Part shown: piece by piece, positions 57,165-64,000 of the stretch
Position numbering within the stretch: position 1 is the first letter of the stretch
How the letters are laid out: the number at the start of each line of letters is the position of its first letter
The notes under the pieces: generated by a model
Seen by the model: only the letters and a program-made list of their open reading frames with translations
The model's database searches: none
What the model was told of the DNA's origin: nothing
Program-made: the position numbers and the translations under genes
DNA from: Cellulosimicrobium cellulans
Lineage (GTDB): Bacteria > Actinomycetota > Actinomycetes > Actinomycetales > Cellulomonadaceae
Assembly (NCBI RefSeq): GCF_024124905.1
Contig: NZ_JAMXST010000001.1
Location: 744,001-808,000, forward strand
DNA: 64,000 nucleotides
Direction of reading: 5' to 3'

Positions 57165-57210
57165 CACGACGACGGCCGGTCGCCCCGCGGGGTGACCGGC
57201 CGTCGTCGTG
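57165..57210. terminator. Bidirectional hairpin terminator after aceE
   Basis: 17-bp perfect stem (57165-57181 with 57194-57210) whose 12-base loop contains a further CCCC-GC-GGGG stem. It serves the convergent aceE and TPR-like genes. Confidence 0.85.
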
Positions 57211-57276
57211 CGGGCAGTGGGCGGCCCGACGGCGCAGCGGCGGTCCCGCGCCGCGTCCTCGCCCGGGCGGCGCGGG

Positions 57277-57963
57277 TCAGGTCCCGGCGCGGTGCTGCTC
57301 GGCCTGCGCGACGGTGCGCTCGAGGTCCGTGCGCAGGGACGCCACACCCTGAGGGTCGCCGTACTCGACCAGCGACTCCAGGTGGTGCCGGGCCTCGAGG
57401 GGACGGTCGGCCTCGATCGCCGCGAGGACGAGCTGGCGCCCGACCTCCGGCTCGTGCTCGCGCGCGCGCCAGTGCCCGACGCCCAGGCCCAGCGCCTCGA
57501 CGGGCAGGCCCGCCGTGCGCAGCACCTCCATCGACTGTGCGAGCGCGCGGCCGGACGGGTCGCGCTCGGCCGCGGTGGCGAACCGGCGCAGCGCGGCCTC
57601 CTGGTCGTCGTCGAGGGACAGCCGCCCCAGCTCGACGAGCGGGTACCACCCCTTGGGGTGCCCGGCGAGCTCCTCCGCGAGCGCCCAGACCGCGAGGTCC
57701 GCGGCGCGCTGCTTCTCCGTCTCGTCCGCAGGCGCGGCGAGCGGGTCGTCCGCGGCCGGCCCCTCGGCGGCGCGGCGTCGGACCAGCTCGGCGAGCGCCC
57801 GGAACGCGCGCTCGTCGTTGGGGTCGTCGACGAGCATCGCCCGCAGGGCGTCCTCGTGGACCGTGTCCCCGCGCTTCTCCCCGGACCGCGGGCGGCGCGT
57901 GCCGACGGTCGACGCGGACGTCGGCCGACGCATGAGCTGGCGGAGTCGGGGCATGAGGGCCAT
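57277..57963 (-). CDS. TPR-like helical repeat protein, function unknown
   Basis: A 228-residue acidic protein with tetratricopeptide-like helical pairs (DPNDERAFRALAELVRRRAA, WYPLVELGRLSLDDDQEAALRRFATAAERDPSGRALAQSMEVLRTAGLPVEALGLGVGHWRAREH). The first ~35 residues are basic. It is predicted cytosolic, with no signal peptide. No partner is apparent. It is convergent with aceE and divergent from fasR, with its promoter in the 130-base gap shared with fasR. Confidence 0.75.
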   Translation of the reverse strand: MALMPRLRQLMRRPTSASTVGTRRPRSGEKRGDTVHEDALRAMLVDDPNDERAFRALAELVRRRAAEGPAADDPLAAPADETEKQRAADLAVWALAEELAGHPKGWYPLVELGRLSLDDDQEAALRRFATAAERDPSGRALAQSMEVLRTAGLPVEALGLGVGHWRAREHEPEVGRQLVLAAIEADRPLEARHHLESLVEYGDPQGVASLRTDLERTVAQAEQHRAGT

Positions 57964-58056
57964 GTCCCGACCCTAGCGGGTCGTCCGGACGCTCACCCAG
58001 CGGCCCGGGTCGGACGCCGTCGGGCTCCGCGCGGGCTCGTGTGCGGGCGCGGCCCT

Positions 58057-58073
58057 TTGTGGACTGTCCACAA
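58057..58073. promoter_or_regulatory. Dyad operator at the fasR promoter
   Basis: TTGTGGACTGTCCACAA: perfect 7-bp arms with a 3-base centre, 10 bases upstream of the fasR -10 box, so a protein bound here would cover the -35 region. Autoregulation by FasR is a plausible reading. Confidence 0.6.
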
Positions 58074-58083
58074 GCACGGACCG

Positions 58084-58089
58084 TATGCT
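58084..58089 (+). promoter_or_regulatory. Leaderless -10 box of fasR
   Basis: TATGCT ends 6 bases (CGGCGC) before the GTG at 58096. Confidence 0.55.
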
Positions 58090-58095
58090 CGGCGC

Positions 58096-59295
58096 GTGAC
58101 GGCCACCCCCAGGACGCCCGCGAGCGCGTCCGCCCCGAGCGGCCCGACGGGCAACGCGGACAACCTCCAGCGCCTGCGCGACGGGAGCGGTCTGCTCATG
58201 TCCGCGGCCCTGCGCCGCCTGGACGACGAGATCCCCTGGTACCGCGAGCTGCCGGCCGAGGACCGCTCGTACGTCGGTCTCGTGGCGCAGTCCGGCATCA
58301 CCGCCTTCGTCACCTGGTACGCCGACCCGCTGGCCCCGCCGCACGGCGTGAGCGACATCTTCGCGGCCGCCCCTCCGGAGCTGACCCGCTCGATCTCGCT
58401 GCAGAACACGCTCCAGCTCGTCCGCATCGTCGTCGAGGTCGTCGAGGCGTACTCCGACCAGCTCGCCGCCCCGGGAGGCGAGCGCGACCTGCGCGAGGCG
58501 GTCCTGCGCTACTCGCGCGAGGTCGCGTTCTCCGCCGCCGAGGTCTACGCGCGCGCCGCGGAGGTCCGCGGCGCGTGGGACGCGCGCCTCGAGGCCCTCG
58601 TCGTCGACGCGCTGATCCGCGGCGACGGCGACGACTCGCTGCGCTCGCGCGTCTCGGCGCTCGGCTGGGGCGGCCACGGCCCGACCCTGGTCATGGCGGG
58701 GACGATCGCCTCGACGCTCGACGAGGTGCGCACGGCCGAGCTGCGCCGCGCGACGCGCCGCGCGGCGGGCGACGCGCTCGTGGGCATCCACGGCGACCGC
58801 CTCGTCCTCGTCCTCGGCGGGGAGGGCGACCTGCAGGCCGCGGCCGCGTCGCTCCTGCCGCGGTTCGGGCCCGGCCCCGTCGTCATCGGCCCGACCGTCC
58901 CCGGCCTGGAGGAGGCGGCGCGCTCGGCCCAGGCCGCGCTCGCGGGCCTGCGGGCCGCACCGGCGTGGCCCCAGGCACCGCGCCCGGTCCTCGCGGACGA
59001 CCTGCTCCCCGAACGCGTGCTCACGGGCGACACGACCGCGCGCCGCACGCTCGTCACGCAGGCGTACCGGCCGCTCGCGGAGGCGACGGGATCCGTGCTC
59101 GAGACCCTGTCGGCCTACCTCGGCACGGGGCGGTCGCTCGAGGCGGCGGCCCGCTCGCTGTACGTGCACCCCAACACGGTGCGCTACCGCCTGCGCAAGG
59201 TCTCCGAGATCACCGGGTGGGACCCGCTCGACGCGCGCGAGTCGTTCGTCCTGCAGGTCGCGCTCGCCCTCGGGCAGCTCTCCACCGCGCGCTGA
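58096..59295 (+). CDS. fasR: FasR-like regulator of the fatty-acid synthesis operon (PucR/CdaR C-terminal HTH)
   Basis: A 399-residue regulator with a C-terminal PucR-type helix-turn-helix (LETLSAYLGTGRSLEAAARSLYVHPNTVRYRLRKVSEITGWDP). The N-terminal ~330 residues hold a helical sensor region and a GGDEF-like remnant (LVLVLGGEGDLQ). It lies directly upstream of fabD-fabH-acpP-fabF, exactly as the Streptomyces coelicolor activator FasR does, and this context is the basis for the name. Start is GTG 58096, supported by a leaderless promoter. A dyad covers its promoter and another lies ahead of fabD. Confidence 0.85.
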   Translation: MTATPRTPASASAPSGPTGNADNLQRLRDGSGLLMSAALRRLDDEIPWYRELPAEDRSYVGLVAQSGITAFVTWYADPLAPPHGVSDIFAAAPPELTRSISLQNTLQLVRIVVEVVEAYSDQLAAPGGERDLREAVLRYSREVAFSAAEVYARAAEVRGAWDARLEALVVDALIRGDGDDSLRSRVSALGWGGHGPTLVMAGTIASTLDEVRTAELRRATRRAAGDALVGIHGDRLVLVLGGEGDLQAAAASLLPRFGPGPVVIGPTVPGLEEAARSAQAALAGLRAAPAWPQAPRPVLADDLLPERVLTGDTTARRTLVTQAYRPLAEATGSVLETLSAYLGTGRSLEAAARSLYVHPNTVRYRLRKVSEITGWDPLDARESFVLQVALALGQLSTAR

Positions 59296-59362
59296 GCCCG
59301 GGCGGGCGGAGCGGCGCTCATGGGGTGCGCCGTCCGGGTCGCCTTGTAGGTTCGGCACAATC

Positions 59363-59376
59363 ACCTTCCGCAAGGT
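59363..59376. promoter_or_regulatory. Dyad upstream of fabD, candidate FasR site
   Basis: ACCTT-CCGC-AAGGT, 52 bases before the fabD start and just downstream of a possible -10 box TAGGTT (59347-59352). The arms differ from the fasR-promoter dyad, so recognition by FasR is only a possibility. Confidence 0.4.
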
Positions 59377-59427
59377 TGGTGCGGGTCGTGACGTGGCGCG
59401 GGAGCAGCGGGTTGGCACAGTTGACGG

Positions 59428-60417
59428 GTGCTCGCCGTCTTGTGCCCTGGACAGGGCTCCCAGTCCCCCGGAATGCTCGCCCCCTGGCTCGAGCTGCCCG
59501 GCGTCGCCGACCAGGTCGCCGCGTTCGGCGAGGCCGCGAGCCTCGACCTGCGCGCGCACGGGACGGAGTCCGACGCCGACACGATCCGTGACACCGCGGT
59601 CGCCCAGCCGCTCATCGTCGCGTCGTCGCTCGTCGCCCTGCGGGCGATCCTCGACGGCCGCGACACCGCCGACGTCGTCGACGTGACCGCGGGCCACTCG
59701 GTCGGGGAGCTCGCCGCCGCCGCGGTCGCGGGCGCGCTGACCGACGTCGGCGCGGTCGGGCTCGTCGCGCACCGTGCGCGCGCCATGGCAGCGGCCGCCG
59801 CCGCGACGCCCACCGGCATGAGCGCGGTCGTCGGGGGCGACCCCGAGGAGGTCCTCGCCGCGATCGAGGCCGCGCACCTGTGGCCGGCGAACGTCAACGG
59901 CGGCGGCCAGGTCGTCGCCGCCGGGGCGCTCGACCACCTCGCGGCGCTCGCCGAGAACCCGCCCGCCAAGGCGCGCGTCATCCCGCTCCAGGTCGCCGGG
60001 GCGTTCCACACGCCGTTCATGCAGCCCGCGCTCGAGGAGTTCGAGCCGGTCGCCGCGGCGTGGGACGTCACCGACCCGCGCCTGCCGTTCCTCTCGAACG
60101 CCGACGGCGAGTCGTACGCGACCATCGACATCGAGGGCAGCACGTCCGGCAAGGCACGCGACGTCGTCCGGCGCCTCACCGCGCAGATCGCCGCGCCCGT
60201 GCGCTGGGACCTGTGCCAGGAGACGCTCGCCGAGCTGGGCGTCACCGCGATCCTCGAGCTCGCGCCGGGCGGTGTCCTCACGGGCCTCGCGCGCCGCACG
60301 CTCAAGGGCGTGGAGTCGGTGGCCGTGAAGTCGCCCGACGACGTCGAGGCGGCCCGCGACCTGATCGCCCGCCACTCCGTCGTGGGCGGCGCACCTGCCC
60401 CGGGCGACGACGCGTGA
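59428..60417 (+). CDS. fabD: Malonyl-CoA:ACP transacylase
   Basis: Loads malonyl units onto ACP for the type II fatty-acid synthase. The 329-residue protein starts LAVLCPGQGSQSPGML (GTG 59428) and has nucleophile S91 in GHSVGE, R117 in HRARAMAAA, and catalytic H194 in GAFHTPFM. The TPTGMSAV and NVNGGGQVV segments are typical. The stop overlaps the fabH start (GTGA). A full type II cluster is usual for actinobacteria that lack or supplement FAS I. Confidence 0.95.
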   Translation: MLAVLCPGQGSQSPGMLAPWLELPGVADQVAAFGEAASLDLRAHGTESDADTIRDTAVAQPLIVASSLVALRAILDGRDTADVVDVTAGHSVGELAAAAVAGALTDVGAVGLVAHRARAMAAAAAATPTGMSAVVGGDPEEVLAAIEAAHLWPANVNGGGQVVAAGALDHLAALAENPPAKARVIPLQVAGAFHTPFMQPALEEFEPVAAAWDVTDPRLPFLSNADGESYATIDIEGSTSGKARDVVRRLTAQIAAPVRWDLCQETLAELGVTAILELAPGGVLTGLARRTLKGVESVAVKSPDDVEAARDLIARHSVVGGAPAPGDDA

Positions 60418-61421
60418 GCGGCGTGACGCTGCGCCAGGCCACCGGCCCGGCGTTCTCGCGGATCCTCGCGATCGGTGGCGTGCGCGGCGAGAACGTCGTC
60501 ACGAACGACGACATCGCCGGGCCGATCGACTCGTCCGACGAGTGGATCCGCCAGCGCACCGGGATCGTGACGCGCCGCCGCGCCGGGGCCGACGTCGACG
60601 TGCTCGACCTGTCCGAGGCGGCGGCGCGCGACGCGCTCGCCCGCGCGGGGCTCCAGGGCGCCGACGTCGACGCCGTCATCGTCTCCACGGTCACGTACTT
60701 CCACCAGACGCCCGCCGCGGCCGCGGTGCTCGCCGAGCGCCTCGGTGCGACGCCCGCCGCCGCGTTCGACGTCTCGGCCGCGTGCGCGGGCTACGCCTAC
60801 GCGATCGCGCAGGCCGACGCGCTCGTCCGGGCGGGCATCGCCACGCACGTGCTCGTCGTCGGCGCCGAGAAGATGAGCGACTTCATCGACCCGACGGACC
60901 GGTCGATCTCGTTCCTCCTGGGCGACGGCGCGGGCGCCGCGGTCGTCGGCCCGTCGGACACCCCGGGCATCGGCCCCACGGTGTGGGGGTCCGACGGCGG
61001 CAAGGCCCAGGCGATCCGCCAGACGCACGCCTGGTCGGACCTGCGCGAGGACCCCTCGCTCGGGTGGCCCACGCTGCGCCAGGACGGGCAGAGCGTGTTC
61101 AAGTGGGCCGCGTTCCAGATGGCGCCCGTCGCGGCCAAGGCCATGGCGGAGGCCGGGGTCGCACCGGGCGACATCGGCGCCTTCGTGCCGCACCAGGCGA
61201 ACATGCGCATCATCGACCAGATGATCAAGCAGCTCCAGCTCCCCGACACGGTGGCGGTCGCCCGCGACATCGCGGAGACCGGCAACACGTCGGCCGCCTC
61301 GATCCCGCTCGCCACCCGCCGCCTGCTCGACGAGGGCCAGGTCCGCTCCGGGGACCTCGCGCTCCAGATCGGGTTCGGCGCCGGGCTCGTCTACGCGGCG
61401 CAGGTGGTCGTCCTGCCGTAG
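60414..61421 (+). CDS. fabH: Beta-ketoacyl-ACP synthase III
   Basis: Condenses acyl-CoA primers with malonyl-ACP and so sets straight- versus branched-chain products. The 335-residue protein contains the triad C124 (SAACAGYAYA), H260 (FVPHQANMRII) and N291 (ETGNTSAAS), plus SSDEWIRQRTGI for CoA binding. GTG 60414 overlaps the fabD stop. Substrate preference (branched primers would fit this group) cannot be read reliably from the sequence. Confidence 0.95.
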   Translation: MSGVTLRQATGPAFSRILAIGGVRGENVVTNDDIAGPIDSSDEWIRQRTGIVTRRRAGADVDVLDLSEAAARDALARAGLQGADVDAVIVSTVTYFHQTPAAAAVLAERLGATPAAAFDVSAACAGYAYAIAQADALVRAGIATHVLVVGAEKMSDFIDPTDRSISFLLGDGAGAAVVGPSDTPGIGPTVWGSDGGKAQAIRQTHAWSDLREDPSLGWPTLRQDGQSVFKWAAFQMAPVAAKAMAEAGVAPGDIGAFVPHQANMRIIDQMIKQLQLPDTVAVARDIAETGNTSAASIPLATRRLLDEGQVRSGDLALQIGFGAGLVYAAQVVVLP

Positions 61422-61585
61422 GGGAGAATCACCCTGGACGGACGGCCGCCCTCCCCCGCGGGAGGACCCACGCCGTCGGCGGACCCGTCCGTCGCACGCA
61501 CCGTCTATCGCTGTACCGCCCGGGACACCCACCCGGGCACCGCCACCGGGACCGGTCGCCGCCGGCCCCACGACAAGGAGAAACC

Positions 61586-61834
61586 ATGGCTTACACCGAG
61601 CAGGAAGTCCTCGCCGGCCTCGCGGAGATCGTCGCCGAGGAGACGGGTCTGCCGACCGACGCCGTCGCGCTCGAGAAGTCCTTCACCGACGACCTCGACA
61701 TCGACTCGCTGTCGATGATGACGATCGTCACGCACGCCGAGGACAAGTTCGGGGTCCGCATCCCGGACGACGAGGTCAAGAACCTCACGACGGTCGGCGA
61801 CGCCGTGTCCTTCATCACGGGCGCCCAGGCCTGA
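61586..61834 (+). CDS. acpP: Acyl carrier protein
   Basis: An 82-residue acidic carrier protein. S41 in LDIDSLSMM is the phosphopantetheine attachment site. The start ATG follows AAGGAG at good spacing. It is 164 bases downstream of fabH and followed by a strong hairpin before fabF, so its transcript may be more abundant than those of the flanking enzymes. Confidence 0.96.
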   Translation: MAYTEQEVLAGLAEIVAEETGLPTDAVALEKSFTDDLDIDSLSMMTIVTHAEDKFGVRIPDDEVKNLTTVGDAVSFITGAQA

Positions 61835-61860
61835 GCACGCCCCGCCTGCTTCGCAGGCCT

Positions 61861-61897
61861 ACGGGCGGGTCGGCGTCACCCGCGCCGACCCGCCCGT
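61861..61897 (+). terminator. Strong hairpin between acpP and fabF
   Basis: 15-bp perfect stem (61861-61875 with 61883-61897) and a 7-base loop, 27 bases after the acpP stop and 34 before fabF. It may act as an attenuating terminator or as a 3'-end stabiliser for acpP mRNA. Confidence 0.7.
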
Positions 61898-61930
61898 CCT
61901 CCCGCCCCAGAACCCCACCCGAGGAGCACC

Positions 61931-63175
61931 ATGTCCGCCGCTACTGAAGTCGTCGTCACCGGCCTCGGCGCCACCACGCCGCTCGGCGGCGACGTGCCCT
62001 CGACCTGGGCGGCGGCGCTCGCCGGTGAGTCCGGCGCCCGCACCCTCGACAACGACTGGGCGGAGCGCTACGAGATCCCGGTGACGTTCGCCGCGACCCT
62101 CAAGGTGGACCCCGCCGAGGTCCTGGCGCGGCCCGAGATCAAGCGCATGGACCCGTCCACGCAGTACGCGATCATCGCGGCGCGCGAGGCGTGGGCCGAC
62201 GCGGGCAGCCCCGAGGTCGACGGCGACCGTCTCGGCACCGTCGTGTCGTCCGGCATCGGCGGCATCTGGACCACGCTGGACGGTTGGGACACGTTGCGTG
62301 AGCGCGGTGCCCGCCGCATGCTCCCGATGACGGTGCCCATGCTCATGCCCAACTCCCCCACCGCGTACGTGTCGCTCGAGCTCGGTGCCCGTGCGGGCGC
62401 CCACGCGCTCGTCTCGGCCTGCGCGTCCGGGGCCGAGGCGATCGGCTACGGCGTCGACATGATCCGCGCCGGCCGCGCCGACGTCGTCGTCGCAGGCGGC
62501 ACCGAGGCGACGATCCACCCCATGCCGATCGCGGCCTTCGCCGCCTCGCGCACGCTCTCGCTGCGCAACGACGACCCGCAGGGCGCGTCGCGCCCCTACG
62601 ACGTCGACCGCGACGGCTTCGTCATCGGCGAGGGCTCGGGCGTCGTCGTCCTGGAGAGCGCCGAGCACGCCGCCGCGCGCGGTGCCCGCGTGTACGCGCG
62701 GCTCGCGGGCGTCGGCCTGTCCTCGGACGCCTACCACATCACCTCCCCGGACCCGGAGGGTCGCGGGCAGGTCGCGGCGATGCGCCGCGCGATCGAGGAG
62801 GCCGGGGTGACCGGCCGCGACGTCGTGCACGTCAACGCGCACGCGACCTCGACCAAGGTGGGCGACCTCACGGAGACCCGCTCGATCCGCTCCCTCCTCG
62901 GCTCCGACACGGACCACGTGCTGCTGTCGGCGACCAAGTCGATGACGGGCCACCTCCTCGGTGGCGCGGGTGCCCTGGAGTCGATCTTCACGATCAAGGC
63001 GGTCGCCGAGCGCCTCGCTCCGCCGACGATCAACGTCGTGAACCCCGACCCGGAGCTCCAGGTGCCGCTCGTGCGCGACACCCCGGCTCCGCTGCCGTCC
63101 GGCGACATCGTCGCGGTGAACAACTCGTTCGGGTTCGGCGGCCACAACGTCGCGCTCGCCGTCGCGAGCGCCTGA
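61931..63175 (+). CDS. fabF: Beta-ketoacyl-ACP synthase II
   Basis: Elongating condensing enzyme of fatty-acid synthesis. The 414-residue protein has the Cys-His-His set C164 (VSACASGAEA), H304 (VNAHATST) and H341 (KSMTGHLLGGAGALE), with K336 in SATKSMTG. The C-terminal NNSFGFGGHN is present. ATG 61931 follows GAGGAG. It is the last gene of the fab operon; a terminator hairpin follows. Confidence 0.96.
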   Translation: MSAATEVVVTGLGATTPLGGDVPSTWAAALAGESGARTLDNDWAERYEIPVTFAATLKVDPAEVLARPEIKRMDPSTQYAIIAAREAWADAGSPEVDGDRLGTVVSSGIGGIWTTLDGWDTLRERGARRMLPMTVPMLMPNSPTAYVSLELGARAGAHALVSACASGAEAIGYGVDMIRAGRADVVVAGGTEATIHPMPIAAFAASRTLSLRNDDPQGASRPYDVDRDGFVIGEGSGVVVLESAEHAAARGARVYARLAGVGLSSDAYHITSPDPEGRGQVAAMRRAIEEAGVTGRDVVHVNAHATSTKVGDLTETRSIRSLLGSDTDHVLLSATKSMTGHLLGGAGALESIFTIKAVAERLAPPTINVVNPDPELQVPLVRDTPAPLPSGDIVAVNNSFGFGGHNVALAVASA

Positions 63176-63187
63176 CCGACCTCGCAC

Positions 63188-63228
63188 GAGCCCCGGCGCG
63201 TCGGCCACCAGCCGTCGCGCCGGGGCTC
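63188..63228 (+). terminator. Terminator of the fab operon
   Basis: 13-bp perfect stem (63188-63200 with 63216-63228) and a 15-base loop, 13 bases after the fabF stop. Confidence 0.8.
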
Positions 63229-63497
63229 GCGTGCGTCCGAGGCCCGTCCGGACGGGGGATCTCGGCTCCTGAGATGGACGTCCGTCCAGTTCGTTGCGTT
63301 TTCACCCATCCGTTTTGTCCTGACAAGGTCGCCCAAATCCGGACGCAGTCTCCCGGACGGCCGAGGATCCGGGGGATTCACCCCCGCCCTCCTCGTCACC
63401 CGCCGAGCGCGCCCACGTCGCATCGCCGAACCTGTGGGCGTGATGTGGCCTCTGCCACATCGCGACCTCGAGGCAGGCGAGCGGAAGGACAGAGCAC
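63229..63497. other. Upstream region of the choice-of-anchor G gene
   Basis: With the terminator, a 322-base gene-free stretch. The middle part (63287-63340) is notably A/T-rich for this genome and probably holds the promoter. A GATGTGGC-CTCT-GCCACATC dyad (63442-63461) lies 37 bases before the start codon and could be an operator or a 5'-UTR hairpin. No gene is readable. Confidence 0.5.
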
Positions 63498-64000
63498 GTG
63501 ACCCGAACGGCGAGACACCTCTCCACCCCGGCACCACCTCCCCTCTGGAGGCGAGCGACGGCGCTCGCCGCGGTGGGAGGTGTCGTCGGCGCCCTGACCT
63601 TCGCGGGAGGGATCGCCGCGACGGCCGCCCCCACCGACGACTCGGAGGCCAGCGGGCAGTTCCTCAGCGGCAGCGTCGCCGGGCTCGACCTCGCGACGAT
63701 CGCTGCCCTCGACGGGGCCGTGGCCGAGAACCCCTCCGGGGCGAACCCCGTCGTCACGAACCCCCTGGCCGCCTCGGTCTTCCAGACGCTCGGGATCGAC
63801 CTGACCGGCACCCTCCAGCTGCTGGGCCCCAACGGGATCCTGCAGCTCGGCGCGGTCAACCAGTACGGCGAGGCGAACGACGACGGCTCGGCCCGCGCCG
63901 CGTCCGGCGCCGTCTCCGACCAGGGCGCGATCTCCGTCGGCGGCAGCGAGGAGTTCCCGTCCGACGCGCAGCTCAACCTCACGCAGCTCCTCGGCCCCGG
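63498..64000 (+). CDS. Secreted choice-of-anchor G family protein (N-terminal part; 3' end outside window)
   Basis: The first 167 residues of a surface or secreted protein. A signal peptide is evident: basic RTARHL...LWRRATA, hydrophobic LAAVGGVVGALTFAGGIAATAAP, with cleavage expected after the ATAA(P) region. The mature start QFLSGSVAGLDLATIAALDG, then NQYGEANDDGSARAASGAVSDQGAISVGG, is the pattern of choice-of-anchor G proteins, which usually end in an LPXTG or other cell-surface anchor. GTG 63498 follows a GGAAGGA box. The anchor lies beyond the window, and the biological role is unknown. Confidence 0.75.
   Translation, partial: MTRTARHLSTPAPPPLWRRATALAAVGGVVGALTFAGGIAATAAPTDDSEASGQFLSGSVAGLDLATIAALDGAVAENPSGANPVVTNPLAASVFQTLGIDLTGTLQLLGPNGILQLGAVNQYGEANDDGSARAASGAVSDQGAISVGGSEEFPSDAQLNLTQLLGP

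Overview
This 64 kb window is very GC-rich chromosomal DNA from an actinobacterium, most likely of the Micrococcales (Cellulomonas/Cellulosimicrobium-like; the rank is an inference). Supporting signs are the glnA2-glnE pair, polyphosphate glucokinase PpgK, a DUF3052 gene, homodimeric AceE, a FasR-type regulator ahead of fabD-fabH-acpP-fabF, many GTG starts, 4-base GTGA/ATGA gene overlaps, and many promoters with a TANNNT box 6-7 bases before the start codon (leaderless mRNAs).

Layout. 1-12.4 kb is core metabolism: glnE (cut by the window edge) and glnA, nadE, panB, a cell-wall amidase with a small SPOR-like gene, map-ppgK, a STAS anti-anti-sigma factor, ppc and a pyridoxal/HMP kinase. 12.46-23.08 kb is bracketed by an exact 26-bp direct repeat. 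The right copy is the 3' end of rnpB (RNase P RNA, 23059-23478, minus strand) and the left copy is an isolated fragment beside the kinase gene. Between them lies a 10.6 kb cassette: two truncated N-acyl hydrolase remnants, dgoA, dgoK, an SDR epimerase, a complete ECF transporter (two ATPases, T and S), an intracellular sialidase-superfamily protein, a GntR/FCD regulator with two matching operators, and a divergent PuuE-type deacetylase. I read it as an accessory catabolic island inserted at rnpB, probably for an unidentified sugar acid or its conjugate.

23.5-36.5 kb is ordinary chromosome: HelD, RecQ, a tautomerase-fold protein, YaaA, a TfoX-N protein, an RNase H/phosphatase fusion, a zinc-ribbon family protein without its cysteines, NIF3, an ArsR-SulP operon with a 22-bp palindromic operator, and an AraC-VOC pair. 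36.5-49.3 kb holds a MoxR-type AAA ATPase / DUF5682 / VWA / SWIM operon joined to a PolA-like polymerase and preceded by a DUF4132 gene, the same gene content as the poorly understood yehI-yehL-yehM-yehP-yehQ locus of E. coli. 49.3-52.85 kb has visibly lower GC and carries three overlapping genes (HEPN-like, ParA/MinD-like, P-loop ATPase). It abuts the 3' end of tRNA-Val and is the best candidate for an undescribed defence or conflict system.

53-64 kb returns to core functions: a 1-Cys peroxiredoxin, DUF3052, aceE, a TPR-like protein, and the fatty-acid initiation and elongation operon fasR / fabD-fabH-acpP-fabF with a strong hairpin between acpP and fabF. The last gene is a secreted choice-of-anchor G protein cut by the right edge. 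One tRNA and one structured RNA were found. No integrase, transposase or CRISPR array was found. Function calls come from reading translated motifs; no database search was possible.
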